Source of the DNA: Rhizobacter terrae | GTDB lineage: Bacteria > Pseudomonadota > Gammaproteobacteria > Burkholderiales > Burkholderiaceae_C | Direction of reading: 5' to 3' | DNA: 64,000 nucleotides | NCBI RefSeq assembly: GCF_003852895.1 | Contig: NZ_QUSW01000010.1 | Coordinates: forward strand, 186,001 to 250,000 | Shown here: one piece after another, positions 1-8,995 of the stretch | Position numbering within the stretch: the stretch's first letter is position 1 | How the letters are laid out: every line of letters begins with the position of its first letter | Program-made: the position numbers and the translations under genes | Notes under the pieces: model-generated | Databases searched by the model: none | Told to the model about the DNA's origin: nothing | Seen by the model: the letters and a program-made list of their open reading frames with translations, nothing else

Positions 1-1274
1 ATTCGCTGGAAGCGCGCACCTGCTGCCTGGAACGCGGGAATCAACACGGCGCCGGCATAGTTGCCCGAACCGATGACTGAGATGCCAGGCGCGTCCTTGG
101 GGGTGGTTGCCGCAGCCGGAAGGTCGACGACACGTGCGCGGCGCTGGGCCACGTTCAGTGGCGTCGGCTCGGGATAGGCCAGCACGATGCCCAGGGACGC
201 TTCGGCGCCGCCCACCACGGCGTAGGCCTGTTCCGCCTGCGCGATGTCAAACCGGTGCGAGACGAGTGGGCTCACGTCCAGCCGCCTGTCACCCAGCATG
301 TCGAGCACGGCCTCGAAGTTGCGCTGCTCGGTCCAGCGGACAAAGCCGAAGGGATAGTCCTGCCCCTTGTCCTCGTAGTTGGGGTCGTAGCGGCCCGGGC
401 CGTAGGAGCACGACACCTGGAAGGTCAGTTCCTTCTCGAAGAAGTCAGCACGCGACAGCTCCAGACCGGTCACGCCGACGAGCACGATGCGGCCGCGTTT
501 GCGGCTCATGAGGGCGGCCTGGTGCACAGGCTCGTTGCTGCGGGTCGAGGCGGTGATGATCACGGCGTCCACCCCACGGCCGCGCGAGAACGCCTGCGCA
601 GCGGCGACGGGATCCTGTCCGGCCGAGAGATCGACCACCTCGGCGCCGAAGCCGCGCGCCAATGCCAGCTTGGCGGAGTCGAAGTCGAGCCCCAGGACGC
701 GGCACCCGTGGGCGCGCAGTAGTTGGATCGTCACCAGCCCGATGAGTCCGAGGCCGGTGACCACAACGGTTTCACCCAGCGTGGGTTGAACCAGGCGTAT
801 GCCTTGCAGGGCGATGGACGCGAGGACGGTGAACGCTGCCTCCTCGTCGTCCACGCTGGAAGGCACCTTGGCGCACAGGTTCACCGGCACGGCCACCATC
901 TCGGCATGCTTGCCGTTGCTGGCCACACGGTCGCCAACCTCGAAGCCGGTCACCCCGGCCCCGACCTCGACCACCTCACCGACATTGCAGTAACCCATGG
1001 GCAGTGGCTGGTCGAGCTTGTTCCTTACCGCCTGCAGCGTCGGGGCCAGGCCGTCGGTCCGGATCTTGTCGATCACCATGCGAACCTTGTCGGGCTGTTG
1101 CCTGGCCTTGTCGATCAAGCCAGCCTTGCCGAAATCCACCAGCATGCGCTCGGTGCCGGCGGACACCAGGGTGCGGGTTGTGCGGATGAGCAGCTGGCCT
1201 CGGCCAGCGCGGGGGCAGGGCACGTCGGTGACTTCAGTGCTGCCGTCTTTCAGGTTCTGTAGAACTTGTTTCAT
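1..1274 (-). CDS. Two-domain oxidoreductase (MDR dehydrogenase fused to Gfo/Idh/MocA domain), partial
   Basis: The reading frame opens at an ATG (1274) and stays open to the left edge, so the C-terminus is missing (about 424 codons visible). Residues about 1-350 are a medium-chain dehydrogenase/reductase: a GroES-like part, then a nucleotide-binding fold with GLGLIGLVTIQLL. The usual zinc-dehydrogenase GHE motif is replaced by GYCNVGE, so catalytic zinc is doubtful. A new Rossmann start (ISVIGSGNYAG) near residue 405 marks the Gfo/Idh/MocA-type second domain. This architecture is known from O-antigen and exopolysaccharide clusters, often beside heparinase-like genes. It is the last visible gene of the polysaccharide operon, 33 bases after hisF2. 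A role in sugar oxidoreduction is inferred; the substrate is unknown. Confidence 0.8.
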   Translation of the reverse strand, partial: MKQVLQNLKDGSTEVTDVPCPRAGRGQLLIRTTRTLVSAGTERMLVDFGKAGLIDKARQQPDKVRMVIDKIRTDGLAPTLQAVRNKLDQPLPMGYCNVGEVVEVGAGVTGFEVGDRVASNGKHAEMVAVPVNLCAKVPSSVDDEEAAFTVLASIALQGIRLVQPTLGETVVVTGLGLIGLVTIQLLRAHGCRVLGLDFDSAKLALARGFGAEVVDLSAGQDPVAAAQAFSRGRGVDAVIITASTRSNEPVHQAALMSRKRGRIVLVGVTGLELSRADFFEKELTFQVSCSYGPGRYDPNYEDKGQDYPFGFVRWTEQRNFEAVLDMLGDRRLDVSPLVSHRFDIAQAEQAYAVVGGAEASLGIVLAYPEPTPLNVAQRRARVVDLPAAATTPKDAPGISVIGSGNYAGAVLIPAFQAAGARFQR

Positions 1275-1307
1275 CGGTGTCTGTTGGCCGTGGCAGGCCG
1301 GGCCCCA

Positions 1308-2072
1308 TCAGGCCGAAGCGATCAACGCATCCTTGTCGGCGCGTTGCGGATAGTTGATAAGCACGGCGCGGTAGATGCCCTTGAATACGAACAAGCTGCC
1401 CGCGGCCGCGCCGATGATGCCGAACTCGCGAACAAGCCCGGCAATGTCGGTCAGTTTGCCGGCGCCGCCCAGCACGGTCAGGGGACGACTGGTGGCGCCC
1501 CGAACGCTGCGAACCAGGTCGAGGTCGTAGCCCTTCATCTGGCCGTCCTGGTCGATGGAGTTGACGACGATCTCTCCGGCGCCCAGCTGCTCGGCGCGTC
1601 GTGCGAACTCGGCCGCGTCCAGGCCGGTGGCGCGTGTGCCGTTGTGGGTGAAGACTTCCCATTTTGATCGCTTGCGACGGACGTCCATCACCACCACGAT
1701 GCTCTGGCGGCCGACGCGTTCGGCCGCGGCGGTGATGAGGGCCGGATCGTTCACGGCGGCGGCGCTGACGGCCACCTTCTCCACGCCCAGTCCGACGATG
1801 CGCTGGAATTGCTCGACCGTGCGCACGCCGCCGCCATAGGCCAGTGGCATGCGGCATTCAGCGGCCATGCTGCGGATGAGTGCGTAGTCGGGATCACGGC
1901 CTTCGCGCGTGGCATCGATGTCGACGACCATCAGTTCGTCGACTTCCTTCTCATTGAAGATGCGCACGGCGTTCAGGGGATCGCCGACGTACTTGGGCTT
2001 GTCGAAGCCGACGGTCTTGACCAGTCCGCCTTTGTGGACCAGCAGGCAGGGAATGATTCGGGGTCGCAGCAT
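1308..2072 (-). CDS. hisF2: HisF2-type subunit of acetamidino-sugar synthesis (HisF paralogue)
   Basis: This 254-residue TIM-barrel protein resembles HisF but belongs by sequence to the AglZ/HisF2 group found in O-antigen loci. The start RIIPCLLV carries Leu at residue 11, where the cyclase Asp of true HisF (CLDV) should be; Asp130 (VVVMDV) is kept. This fits loss of imidazole-glycerol-phosphate cyclase activity while the barrel still channels ammonia from HisH2 to the WbpG amidotransferase, as described for Pseudomonas aeruginosa B-band LPS. Its ATG directly abuts the hisH2 stop. Context with wbpG and the nonulosonate genes makes a histidine biosynthetic role unlikely. Confidence 0.88.
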   Translation of the reverse strand: MLRPRIIPCLLVHKGGLVKTVGFDKPKYVGDPLNAVRIFNEKEVDELMVVDIDATREGRDPDYALIRSMAAECRMPLAYGGGVRTVEQFQRIVGLGVEKVAVSAAAVNDPALITAAAERVGRQSIVVVMDVRRKRSKWEVFTHNGTRATGLDAAEFARRAEQLGAGEIVVNSIDQDGQMKGYDLDLVRSVRGATSRPLTVLGGAGKLTDIAGLVREFGIIGAAAGSLFVFKGIYRAVLINYPQRADKDALIASA

Positions 2073-2687
2073 TCAGAGCTCCGCGAAGTTCTTCAAGAGC
2101 CTGATGCCCCACTGGTGGCTCTTCTCGGGATGGAACTGCACACCCATGACGTTGCCGCGCCGCACGGCGCAGCAGAAGCTCCCGCCGTAATCAGCGGTGG
2201 CCAGGATGTCAGAAGGATCGTGCGGCTCGATGAAGTAGGAGTGAAGGAAATAAAAGCGCGCATCGCTCTCCAGCCCTGCGAAGAGGGGCTGGTTCGCCGC
2301 CGGGCGGACATCGTTCCATCCCATGTGCGGGAGGTGTGTGGGGCCGGTGAATCGCGCATCGTCGAACAGCCGCACGTCAGCGTCAATCCAGCCCAATCCA
2401 GTCGACGTGCCCTCGTCACTGCGGCGCGCAAGCATCTGCATGCCCACGCAGATACCGATGACCGGCTTCCTGTCCTGCAGCACCAGGCGGTCGAGCGTCT
2501 GGCGCATGCCCGAGGCTTCCAGTCGCGACATTGCCCAGTCGAACGCGCCTACCCCCGGCAACACGATGCGTTCGGCCGAGGCGAGCGCCTGGGCGTCCGA
2601 GGCGATCGCGACAGGGATGTCCAGCCGACGGTAGATATTGGCGATGGCCTCGATGTTGCCCAGGCCGTAGTCGACGATGGAGATCAT
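2073..2687 (-). CDS. hisH2: HisH2-type glutamine amidotransferase for acetamidino-sugar synthesis
   Basis: This 204-residue class-I glutamine amidotransferase releases ammonia from glutamine. The nucleophile elbow is GICVGMQ with Cys80, and the catalytic His lies in QFHPEKSH near the C-terminus, so the triad looks intact. It resembles HisH, but it lies between a WbpG-like enzyme and HisF2 rather than among histidine genes. Its ATG overlaps the wbpG-like stop (ATGA), which suggests translational coupling and a complex of the three proteins. The inferred role is to feed ammonia through HisF2 to the amidotransferase that turns an N-acetyl group into an acetamidino group. Confidence 0.88.
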   Translation of the reverse strand: MISIVDYGLGNIEAIANIYRRLDIPVAIASDAQALASAERIVLPGVGAFDWAMSRLEASGMRQTLDRLVLQDRKPVIGICVGMQMLARRSDEGTSTGLGWIDADVRLFDDARFTGPTHLPHMGWNDVRPAANQPLFAGLESDARFYFLHSYFIEPHDPSDILATADYGGSFCCAVRRGNVMGVQFHPEKSHQWGIRLLKNFAEL

Positions 2688-3814
2688 CTCTTCCCACCCA
2701 GTTCCAGGCCCAGGGCCTTCATCACCTTGGCGCCCACGAGATAGAAGCTTTCCTGCGAGCGGTAGTCGCGATAGGTCTTGTTGGGCGCATCCATGTAGCC
2801 TTGCAGCTCAACGGTGCTGATGCGGAGCTTGGTGGCGACGTATTCGAATTCCTGCCGGACCGTGGCGTCGTCAAGCGCTGGGGACTTCAGTCGCTCCAAT
2901 GCTTCTTCGCGCGTCATCTGCCCAGTCACGATGAGGCTGGAGAACTGCACCTTGCGCGTGTCGAAGCCGAACTTCTTGGGCAGCCAGTAGCCCTCGTAGA
3001 AGCGGGTGAAGCGCGATTCGAAATGCTTTTGGGGATATGGTTGCCAGCCGAACTTGTCCACCAGCAGCTTGACGGCCGCAGCCTTGTCATAGGGTACAAG
3101 GTTCAGTGGCCGCACGACACGGATGCCCTTGACGTAGGGTAGCCAGATTTTGTGGCGCAGGATGGATGTCGTCGGGAAGTTGACCAGCGGTCGAGTGCCA
3201 AAGCGGGCATGGATGTCACGCAGCTGGATGGCGTCCGACTGGTAGTACATCCATTCGATCGGATTGCGAATGCATTCCGTCGAGAGGTTGGCCCCGGTGA
3301 GGATGTACTTGATGTCATGCTGTTCCGCGAACTTGTACATGGTCGCGAAGAAGGCGTGGTCCTGCGGCGTGTCGATATGCGGCACGCCGGACTTGAAGAA
3401 GGCCAGCTGCAGGTCGCGCATCTCCTCCCAGTCGATGACCTCGGTGTACAAGTCCAGTCCGAGTTTGTCGACGAGCTTCTCAATGTTATTGACCGCCTCC
3501 TGCGAGTTCCACCCTGCGTCGACGTGGAAGACCAGCGGCCGCAGGCCGAACTCGGTCGCGATGTAGGTGAGGTAGGAGCTGTCGATGCCACCGCTCATGC
3601 CGATGATGCAGTCGAAGTCCTTGCCCTTTCCGCTGGCCTTGATCTGCTCCACCATGGCGCGCAATTCACGCTCGCCGCGTTCATCGGTGTGCCAGTTCGG
3701 CAGCACTTTTGCGCGGAAGGTGCGGCAGTGATCGCAGACGCCGTTCGCGTCGAAGGTGATGCGTGAATCGGTGGTGTCCATCACGCAGTTCGAACAGATT
3801 CTCAGGGCTGACAT
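2684..3814 (-). CDS. N-acetyl sugar amidotransferase, WbpG/PseA family
   Basis: This 376-residue PP-loop ATP pyrophosphatase carries MSGGIDSS (residues 73-80) as ATP-binding loop and two N-terminal Cys pairs (C7/C10, C27/C30) that probably bind zinc. WbpG (P. aeruginosa) and PseA/PtmG relatives (Campylobacter) convert an N-acetyl into an N-acetimidoyl (acetamidino) group on O-antigen sugars or nonulosonic acids, with ammonia from HisH2/HisF2. ATG 3814 is preferred to an in-frame TTG one codon upstream; it overlaps the acetyltransferase stop by one base (TGATG). In this operon the likely substrate is a legionaminic-acid-type sugar, but a 2,3-diamino hexuronate substrate cannot be excluded. Confidence 0.88.
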   Translation of the reverse strand: MSALRICSNCVMDTTDSRITFDANGVCDHCRTFRAKVLPNWHTDERGERELRAMVEQIKASGKGKDFDCIIGMSGGIDSSYLTYIATEFGLRPLVFHVDAGWNSQEAVNNIEKLVDKLGLDLYTEVIDWEEMRDLQLAFFKSGVPHIDTPQDHAFFATMYKFAEQHDIKYILTGANLSTECIRNPIEWMYYQSDAIQLRDIHARFGTRPLVNFPTTSILRHKIWLPYVKGIRVVRPLNLVPYDKAAAVKLLVDKFGWQPYPQKHFESRFTRFYEGYWLPKKFGFDTRKVQFSSLIVTGQMTREEALERLKSPALDDATVRQEFEYVATKLRISTVELQGYMDAPNKTYRDYRSQESFYLVGAKVMKALGLELGGKR

Positions 3815-4422
3815 CAATCGCCTCTCTCGACAACTTCCAGAAATTTCTCAACGTCGTTGAAATGTGGCCCCAACTTGAGCAGGGCCTCGTCTTGCATCGA
3901 CCACCATTGCGTCGCCAAGAGGCGCTGGATGATCGATTCACTGAATCGGAAACGGATGATCCGTGCCGGGTTGCCCGCCACGATCGCGTAGGGCGGAACG
4001 GACTTGGTGACCACCGCACCTGCGCCCACGACCGCGCCATGGCCAATCTCCACGCCAGGCAGGACGATGGCAGAGCGTCCGATCCAAACGTCGTGGCCGA
4101 TCGTCACTGGGCGTGACGGTTCTCGTGCGTGCGTGGAGAACTTGGCCTTCACGCTGTCGCGTCCCTCATAGAAGACCGGCGACATGCCAACCCACTCCAT
4201 CGGGTGGCGGCCGCCGCCGATCACGACACCGTTTGCGATGGACACAAAGGCGCCAATGTTCGCATGCGAAACCTCGCAGTCGTAGCCGCAGAAAGAGTGG
4301 CGATCCATGGTTGACTGAAAGAACGATGTGCCCGACTCGAGCTTGGACGTCGGATGAACCCTCGAGCCTTTGACGGCAGACATCCGAGCTTTCTTTAGCA
4401 GCTTGGCTAGCAGGTAGATCAT
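3814..4422 (-). CDS. Left-handed beta-helix acetyltransferase (CatB/XAT-like)
   Basis: The 202-residue protein has hexapeptide repeats (for example [22 protein letters not shown]) and a [14 protein letters not shown]-terminal end typical of xenobiotic/CatB-like acetyltransferases that use acetyl-CoA. The [10 protein letters not shown] stretch is also common in polysaccharide-locus members. ATG 4422 overlaps the upstream wzy stop in ATGA. It probably adds an O-acetyl group to the glycan or to the nonulosonic acid; Legionella's polymer, for instance, carries O-acetyl together with acetamidino groups. The exact acceptor cannot be read from sequence. Confidence 0.8.
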   Translation of the reverse strand: MIYLLAKLLKKARMSAVKGSRVHPTSKLESGTSFFQSTMDRHSFCGYDCEVSHANIGAFVSIANGVVIGGGRHPMEWVGMSPVFYEGRDSVKAKFSTHAREPSRPVTIGHDVWIGRSAIVLPGVEIGHGAVVGAGAVVTKSVPPYAIVAGNPARIIRFRFSESIIQRLLATQWWSMQDEALLKLGPHFNDVEKFLEVVERGD

Positions 4423-5576
4423 CTTGAAGCCTGACCGCCAGCAGCCAAATCATTTCGAGGGGCGTAGCGGAAGAACACAATGAGATAGCTGAAGTAGTAC
4501 AAGTCCAGCAAAGTCGGAAAGAGGATGGGTTCTGAGGCTGCACGCAGCGCCGCCATGCCGGCAAAGGCTGCGAATACGATTTTCGATCCCCATGTGCGGT
4601 TCGGGGCGAGGAAGACGACCAGTGGGCTTGCCAGTGCGCAAACCGTTGCAGGCAGACCAAAGAACGCGTGCGTTCGGATAAAGGCGATGTGCGGGTTGCC
4701 CTGACGCTCGGTTTCGACGATCGTTCCAGCGTAGTCCGCACCTGTCAGCAAAGTCCACGCGTCGATCTTGCCGCTGTAGTCTCGCCAGATCTGAAGTCGA
4801 TTGACATCCAGCAGACCAGCCCCAAGCTTGGTGTAGTCAGTTAGCAGATCGATCAGGACGTCGATGTACAGGTAGAGGCAAAGTATTGTTGCCACGGCAC
4901 AAAACACCAATGCCAGCCTGCTCCAAAGTGCATAGTTTCGGACCTGTGCCAGGCGATGCGCGGCGCTGAAGGCGAAGAGCAGCCCGGCGACGACGAGTGA
5001 CCCTCGGCCATATCCGAAGAAGGCAACCAACACTGTAAAGATGGGAGAGATCAGTGGCAGCCGCCCGTGCGTCAAGTAAGTGCACAAGCTCACGCCCACC
5101 TGGATGACGATCAGGTAGGCCGGAATGCCATTGGTGCTGGAACCTTCGATCACCTCGCCAAGCGGCTCGGGCATCCCCCAATACACGTACAGCGCCCAAG
5201 CGATACCGGCGACCGATGCTCCGAAGATGAAGCGCAAGGATCGCAACAGGACCAACGGTGCATGGCGTGTGACTGCGACCGCCGCCAGGAAAGTCGACAT
5301 CGTGCTCAGTACATAGAATGCCGGCGACAACCCGAAATATGGTTTGATGAATGCCGGCAAGAAGAGGGCCACTGCCGCGAGCAGGATCAGGAGTTGGTCA
5401 GGGTGGAATTTGGAATTGCGCAGCACGACCACCGCGTAGGTGGCGCACAGCGCCGTTCCACCCACGAGAAGTACAGGGTGCTGCAAGACGAAAAGCGCCA
5501 GCGTCAGTGCGAGCAACAGGGTGACACGCGCGGTGTTTTCCCACGTTGCAGTCGCTTGGCTTGAGGAGTTGCTCAT
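4419..5576 (-). CDS. wzy: Wzy-like O-antigen polymerase (polytopic membrane protein)
   Basis: This 385-residue protein is strongly hydrophobic with about ten predicted membrane segments and a hydrophilic stretch around residues 240-300 before the last helices. That profile, and its position between a Wzx flippase and glycan-modifying genes, points to a Wzy polymerase acting in the inner membrane on undecaprenyl-linked repeat units. Sequence conservation in this family is low, so the call rests on topology and context. ATG 5576 was chosen; a TTG five codons upstream (5591) is possible. By eye it is more AT-rich than the housekeeping genes, usual for wzx/wzy. An O-antigen ligase is the main alternative. 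Confidence 0.7.
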   Translation of the reverse strand: MSNSSSQATATWENTARVTLLLALTLALFVLQHPVLLVGGTALCATYAVVVLRNSKFHPDQLLILLAAVALFLPAFIKPYFGLSPAFYVLSTMSTFLAAVAVTRHAPLVLLRSLRFIFGASVAGIAWALYVYWGMPEPLGEVIEGSSTNGIPAYLIVIQVGVSLCTYLTHGRLPLISPIFTVLVAFFGYGRGSLVVAGLLFAFSAAHRLAQVRNYALWSRLALVFCAVATILCLYLYIDVLIDLLTDYTKLGAGLLDVNRLQIWRDYSGKIDAWTLLTGADYAGTIVETERQGNPHIAFIRTHAFFGLPATVCALASPLVVFLAPNRTWGSKIVFAAFAGMAALRAASEPILFPTLLDLYYFSYLIVFFRYAPRNDLAAGGQASR

Positions 5577-5600
5577 GGAGCTGAGAGCCAATCCTTCGGT

Positions 5601-6929
5601 TCAGTGCGTTTGCGCCGCTTCCGGCAAAGGAGTTCTGCCTGAAGCCTTCATTGCCAGTTGTTGAAGCTCCGCGACCAGTTCATCAAGCGTCATCATTTCT
5701 TCGCTGTCATCGAACCATGTCTCCGGATACATCATTTCTCCGCGGATGAGAATCTTCCTCCCCTGGAAAACCGGATCGATCTGGCACGTGGAGCTGTACG
5801 ACACGAACACCGTGCTGCTTCGCCCGTTGACTTGATCCAGGCCGGTGATGATCTCGAACCCGGGTGGCGGGACCGCCTCATGATTGTTGGGGTGGGGACG
5901 ATAGAGAAGGCGGATTCCCGGGGTTCCGGCCAGCGACGCGCAGAGGCGAGCAAAGGCATTCTCTTCATTTCGTGCCAAGTAGGTCTCGCCGATCCCCCGC
6001 GATGATTGCCCGCTCAAGAAGACCAGGCTGACCCGTGAATCATCCGCAGTCACAGAGTCCGATCGGCCACTGGCCACGACCGCTGCCCGGGCATTGAGCA
6101 TGCGCAGCATGTATTCGCACGGCCGGGTCGCGATGTAGTACTCGCGCTGCCGTTGGGTCAATACATGGAATTCTTCGTACGCATGCACCGGCAGATACTT
6201 GCCCACGCCATGCGCGCTGTTGACGTTCCTGATACGCAGTCGGGCCAGGGCGCGACAAAAGTCCAGGCTTCCGAGGTCGAATTCATCGGAGAGTTGAACA
6301 TTCCTGAAGCCCATGGCGGCAACCGCGAAGGCGTTGCGGATCTGTGCCCGAGTTTCGAGACGTTGAAGGGAACGCAGGCTGCGTTCCGTGAGGAATCGGA
6401 TCACGTCCCGAAGGCCATATCGGTTGCCCGTCAGTTGCCAGGGATGACCGGTCCTGCGCAAATGCTTCAGGTAGCGCACCTGCCTGCGCAAGCTGACCGG
6501 GAATGGGTAGACAGCTCGCAAGACAGCCGGCTGATCGGGTGGAAACACGAGCTCGATGTCGTCGACATAGGCCTTGCGGTAGTAGGCAAACTGATGCTGT
6601 CCAAGGCGTTGAAAGAGCATTCCAGCCATGAGGAAAAGCCAGTGCGCCATGATCTTGACGAGCATCACCAAGTATTGCTTGCGCCCGATCGTTTGCTTGT
6701 AGACATCAGCGACCTTGGGTTCGGATTTGCAGTTTCCTTCCACATAGGCATCCACATCTGCAGTGAAAAGTGCTGCCTCTTCCTGATAAAAGTCGGCGTC
6801 GTACCGGTAGGTCCAATTCAACCGCCGGTGATAGTGGTATTTGGCGTCGCCAAAGACGCGTGTCGCTGCTGCGAGACGCCGCACAAGGACCGCAGATTGC
6901 CGAAGCATCGTGATTTCGGGATATGTCAT
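5601..6929 (-). CDS. Unrecognised protein; candidate GT-B (nonulosonate) glycosyltransferase
   Basis: I do not recognise this 442-residue protein by name. The C-terminal half shows a GT-B-like plan: SAHGVGKYLP followed by YEEFHVLTQRQREYY (residues about 238-265), a beta strand SLVFLSGQ (about 301-308), RPHPNN with an HP motif at 345-346, and VSYSST with an SS pair at 379-380. HP and SS motifs in this order are hallmarks of bacterial sialyl- and polysialyltransferases and related families. Residues about 86-106 are hydrophobic and could associate with the membrane. ATG 6929 overlaps the wzx stop (ATGA). In an operon making a CMP-nonulosonic acid, a transferase for that sugar is required, and this is the only candidate in view. 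Function is inferred, not established. Confidence 0.6.
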   Translation of the reverse strand: MTYPEITMLRQSAVLVRRLAAATRVFGDAKYHYHRRLNWTYRYDADFYQEEAALFTADVDAYVEGNCKSEPKVADVYKQTIGRKQYLVMLVKIMAHWLFLMAGMLFQRLGQHQFAYYRKAYVDDIELVFPPDQPAVLRAVYPFPVSLRRQVRYLKHLRRTGHPWQLTGNRYGLRDVIRFLTERSLRSLQRLETRAQIRNAFAVAAMGFRNVQLSDEFDLGSLDFCRALARLRIRNVNSAHGVGKYLPVHAYEEFHVLTQRQREYYIATRPCEYMLRMLNARAAVVASGRSDSVTADDSRVSLVFLSGQSSRGIGETYLARNEENAFARLCASLAGTPGIRLLYRPHPNNHEAVPPPGFEIITGLDQVNGRSSTVFVSYSSTCQIDPVFQGRKILIRGEMMYPETWFDDSEEMMTLDELVAELQQLAMKASGRTPLPEAAQTH

Positions 6930-8185
6930 GCGTGGCGCCAGCGAAACCAGGGCATCCGCACAACCTTTGATGCGGCAAACCAAACCAGAACAAAGAGCAG
7001 CAGGTTGTTCAGCAAGAAGGCAATTCCTGCCCCCAAGAGACCGACAAACTTGATCAAGGAGTACGAAATTGCGCAGCCTGCGAAGGCGATGCTGCCGGTG
7101 ACCATCGTCAAGACGCCTGTTCGCTCAGCGTAGTAGAAGTAGTTGACGACCGAGTAGTACATGCCTTGCAGGATGTAGCCGCCAATCATCCACGGCAGCA
7201 AGGACTTGGCCATGCTGAAGCGCGTGCCGATGAAGTGATCGAAGCCGAGGTGAGCCACAACCGCGATTGCCAGACCGCACAAAAGGAGCACTCCGTACAG
7301 TTGATAGGTGCGTTTGACCACCATGCGCTTGATGTTCTCGTCATTCATTGACAGCTGCTTAAACAGCCAAGGCACCAGGGCCTTATTGAGCGGTTCGATA
7401 AGTGCCACCATCGCCATTCCGACCTGCATGCCGACCATGTAGATGCCCAGACCGTCGACGCCGAGCAGCGATGAGGTCAGCAGCCGGTCCGCATAGCTGA
7501 TGGTCATTCCGGCTGCGACGTGGGGCAGCAGCGGTAGACCGAAGCGCAACAGGCCGCGGGCCGATGCGCGGTCCCATCGAGGCACCAGCAGGCCTTCTCG
7601 GGCACAGGCGACACTGCCCACGATGGCACTGATGATCAATGCGACGAGGTAGGACCAGATGCGTGCACCGGCATCGGCAGTGACCAACCAAACCAGTGCC
7701 ATGCACAGAGAGAGTTCGAGTCCTGCCTGGATCGCACGAAGCTTAAAATACCGCCAGGGCCGGCCTGAGAATTGGAAATAGGCAAGAATGGTGAGGTTCA
7801 GAGTGACCAGAAATCCTGCGCCCACCGCGAGGAAGGCATATTCCATCGATACGCCGAGCAGCGGCTCCAGGTACGGATATGCGATTGCAATCACTCCGAT
7901 AGCCGCCATGTGGACGATTGCAACCGTGGCCAACGAAGTTGAAACCAGTGGTCCAAAGTCGGCTTGCGGCATTTTGTAGTACTTGGCAGCTACGAATCCA
8001 TGCACGCTGAGGCCGGCTACGTTGGCAAGCAAGGCGGCTAATACCAGAAAGGACGTCATGACGCCGAATTGCTCAGGCGTCAATTGCTTGGTAAGGATCG
8101 GCAACAGCACGAATGGGATGGCGCCTGCCGCTGCGTAGGATGCGGCATAAACGAGGAAGGCGCGCTGAGGAGGCGTAGCTGTCAT
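6926..8185 (-). CDS. wzx: Wzx-type oligosaccharide flippase
   Basis: This 419-residue polytopic protein has about 12 membrane helices and the polysaccharide-transporter (MOP superfamily) pattern: an N-terminal start with YAASYAAAGAIPFVLLPIL, and SYADRLLTSSLLGVDGLGIYMVG near the middle, the typical helix 7 region of Wzx/RfbX. It should move undecaprenyl-pyrophosphate-linked repeat units across the inner membrane for Wzy. It begins 19 bases after the SDR gene and its stop overlaps the next gene. There is no strong ribosome binding site before ATG 8185. It looks more AT-rich than the legionaminate genes upstream. Confidence 0.85.
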   Translation of the reverse strand: MTATPPQRAFLVYAASYAAAGAIPFVLLPILTKQLTPEQFGVMTSFLVLAALLANVAGLSVHGFVAAKYYKMPQADFGPLVSTSLATVAIVHMAAIGVIAIAYPYLEPLLGVSMEYAFLAVGAGFLVTLNLTILAYFQFSGRPWRYFKLRAIQAGLELSLCMALVWLVTADAGARIWSYLVALIISAIVGSVACAREGLLVPRWDRASARGLLRFGLPLLPHVAAGMTISYADRLLTSSLLGVDGLGIYMVGMQVGMAMVALIEPLNKALVPWLFKQLSMNDENIKRMVVKRTYQLYGVLLLCGLAIAVVAHLGFDHFIGTRFSMAKSLLPWMIGGYILQGMYYSVVNYFYYAERTGVLTMVTGSIAFAGCAISYSLIKFVGLLGAGIAFLLNNLLLFVLVWFAASKVVRMPWFRWRHA

Positions 8186-8204
8186 GGACCGATGGCCGAT
8201 TTTT

Positions 8205-8993
8205 TCAGGTCGACCAACCGTCGTCGACGATCAGGTTTTGCCCATTCACAAATTTGGAGAAGTCCGAAAGCAGGTAAACCAAGGTGCCACCGAAGTCTTC
8301 AGGAAGCAGCATCCCCTGGCTTTGGCTGTAGCGCGCGTAGGCCTCCGTGAAAGCCTGCGGTTGCCCGTCAAGAATGCCGCCGGGAGAAATGCAGTTGAAG
8401 CGCAGCGAGGTGCCCTTGTAGTAGCGCATAAAGTACCGGCTCAGGTGGAGCAAGGCTGACTTGATGGCCGCATACTCCACAGGCATGGTCATCGGTGTTC
8501 CACCGTAGATCTCGAAACGGGGGGCCACTACGCCATAGATGGAAGAGACGTTGACGACTTGCCCGTGACCCTGCCGCCTGAAGTGCTCCGCGAACTGCTG
8601 CGTACTGAGGAAGTAGCCCCCCAGATGCAGGTTCACGTTCTCGCAGAAGTCGGCATATTCCACGTCCTCCAGCTTGCGGCCGTAGCGCGGGTTTCGGGGG
8701 TAAGCAGAATTGACGACTGCATCGATACGACCTTCCAGGGAGGACACACGGGCGATCAACGCTTGCAACGACTCCTTGGACGTGATGTCTACTGATTCGG
8801 CATGCGCCGAACCACCGTGCAGGTGCGGAAGGATTTGCTCGCACGCGGTCGCGGCGCGTGATCCATCCAGGTCGGCGATCACCACGCTTGCGCCTTGTTC
8901 GGCGCAGGCCTGCGCCAAGCTTCGTCCAAGAAGTCCAGCTCCGCCGACCAAAACCACGACTTTGCCGGCCAGCAACTCTCGAGTCGTCGTCAT
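8205..8993 (-). CDS. ptmA: Short-chain dehydrogenase, PtmA-like
   Basis: This 262-residue classical SDR has the nucleotide-binding GGAGLLGRS, a catalytic Ser in VSSIYG, and YAAIK as the Tyr-x3-Lys pair. The ending VNGQNLIVDDGWS is typical of SDRs. The family includes PtmA of the Campylobacter flagellin glycosylation locus, proposed to act early in legionaminic acid synthesis. It lies two bases after the class-III aminotransferase stop, suggesting the two enzymes work on the same branch, for example oxidation before transamination. Substrate and step are not proven. Confidence 0.78.
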   Translation of the reverse strand: MTTTRELLAGKVVVLVGGAGLLGRSLAQACAEQGASVVIADLDGSRAATACEQILPHLHGGSAHAESVDITSKESLQALIARVSSLEGRIDAVVNSAYPRNPRYGRKLEDVEYADFCENVNLHLGGYFLSTQQFAEHFRRQGHGQVVNVSSIYGVVAPRFEIYGGTPMTMPVEYAAIKSALLHLSRYFMRYYKGTSLRFNCISPGGILDGQPQAFTEAYARYSQSQGMLLPEDFGGTLVYLLSDFSKFVNGQNLIVDDGWST

Positions 8994-8995
8994 GA

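Noticed and set aside
1308-2687. Histidine biosynthesis genes hisF and hisH
   Set aside because: HisF2 lacks the cyclase Asp at residue 11, and the neighbours are wbpG and polysaccharide genes instead of hisA/hisI.
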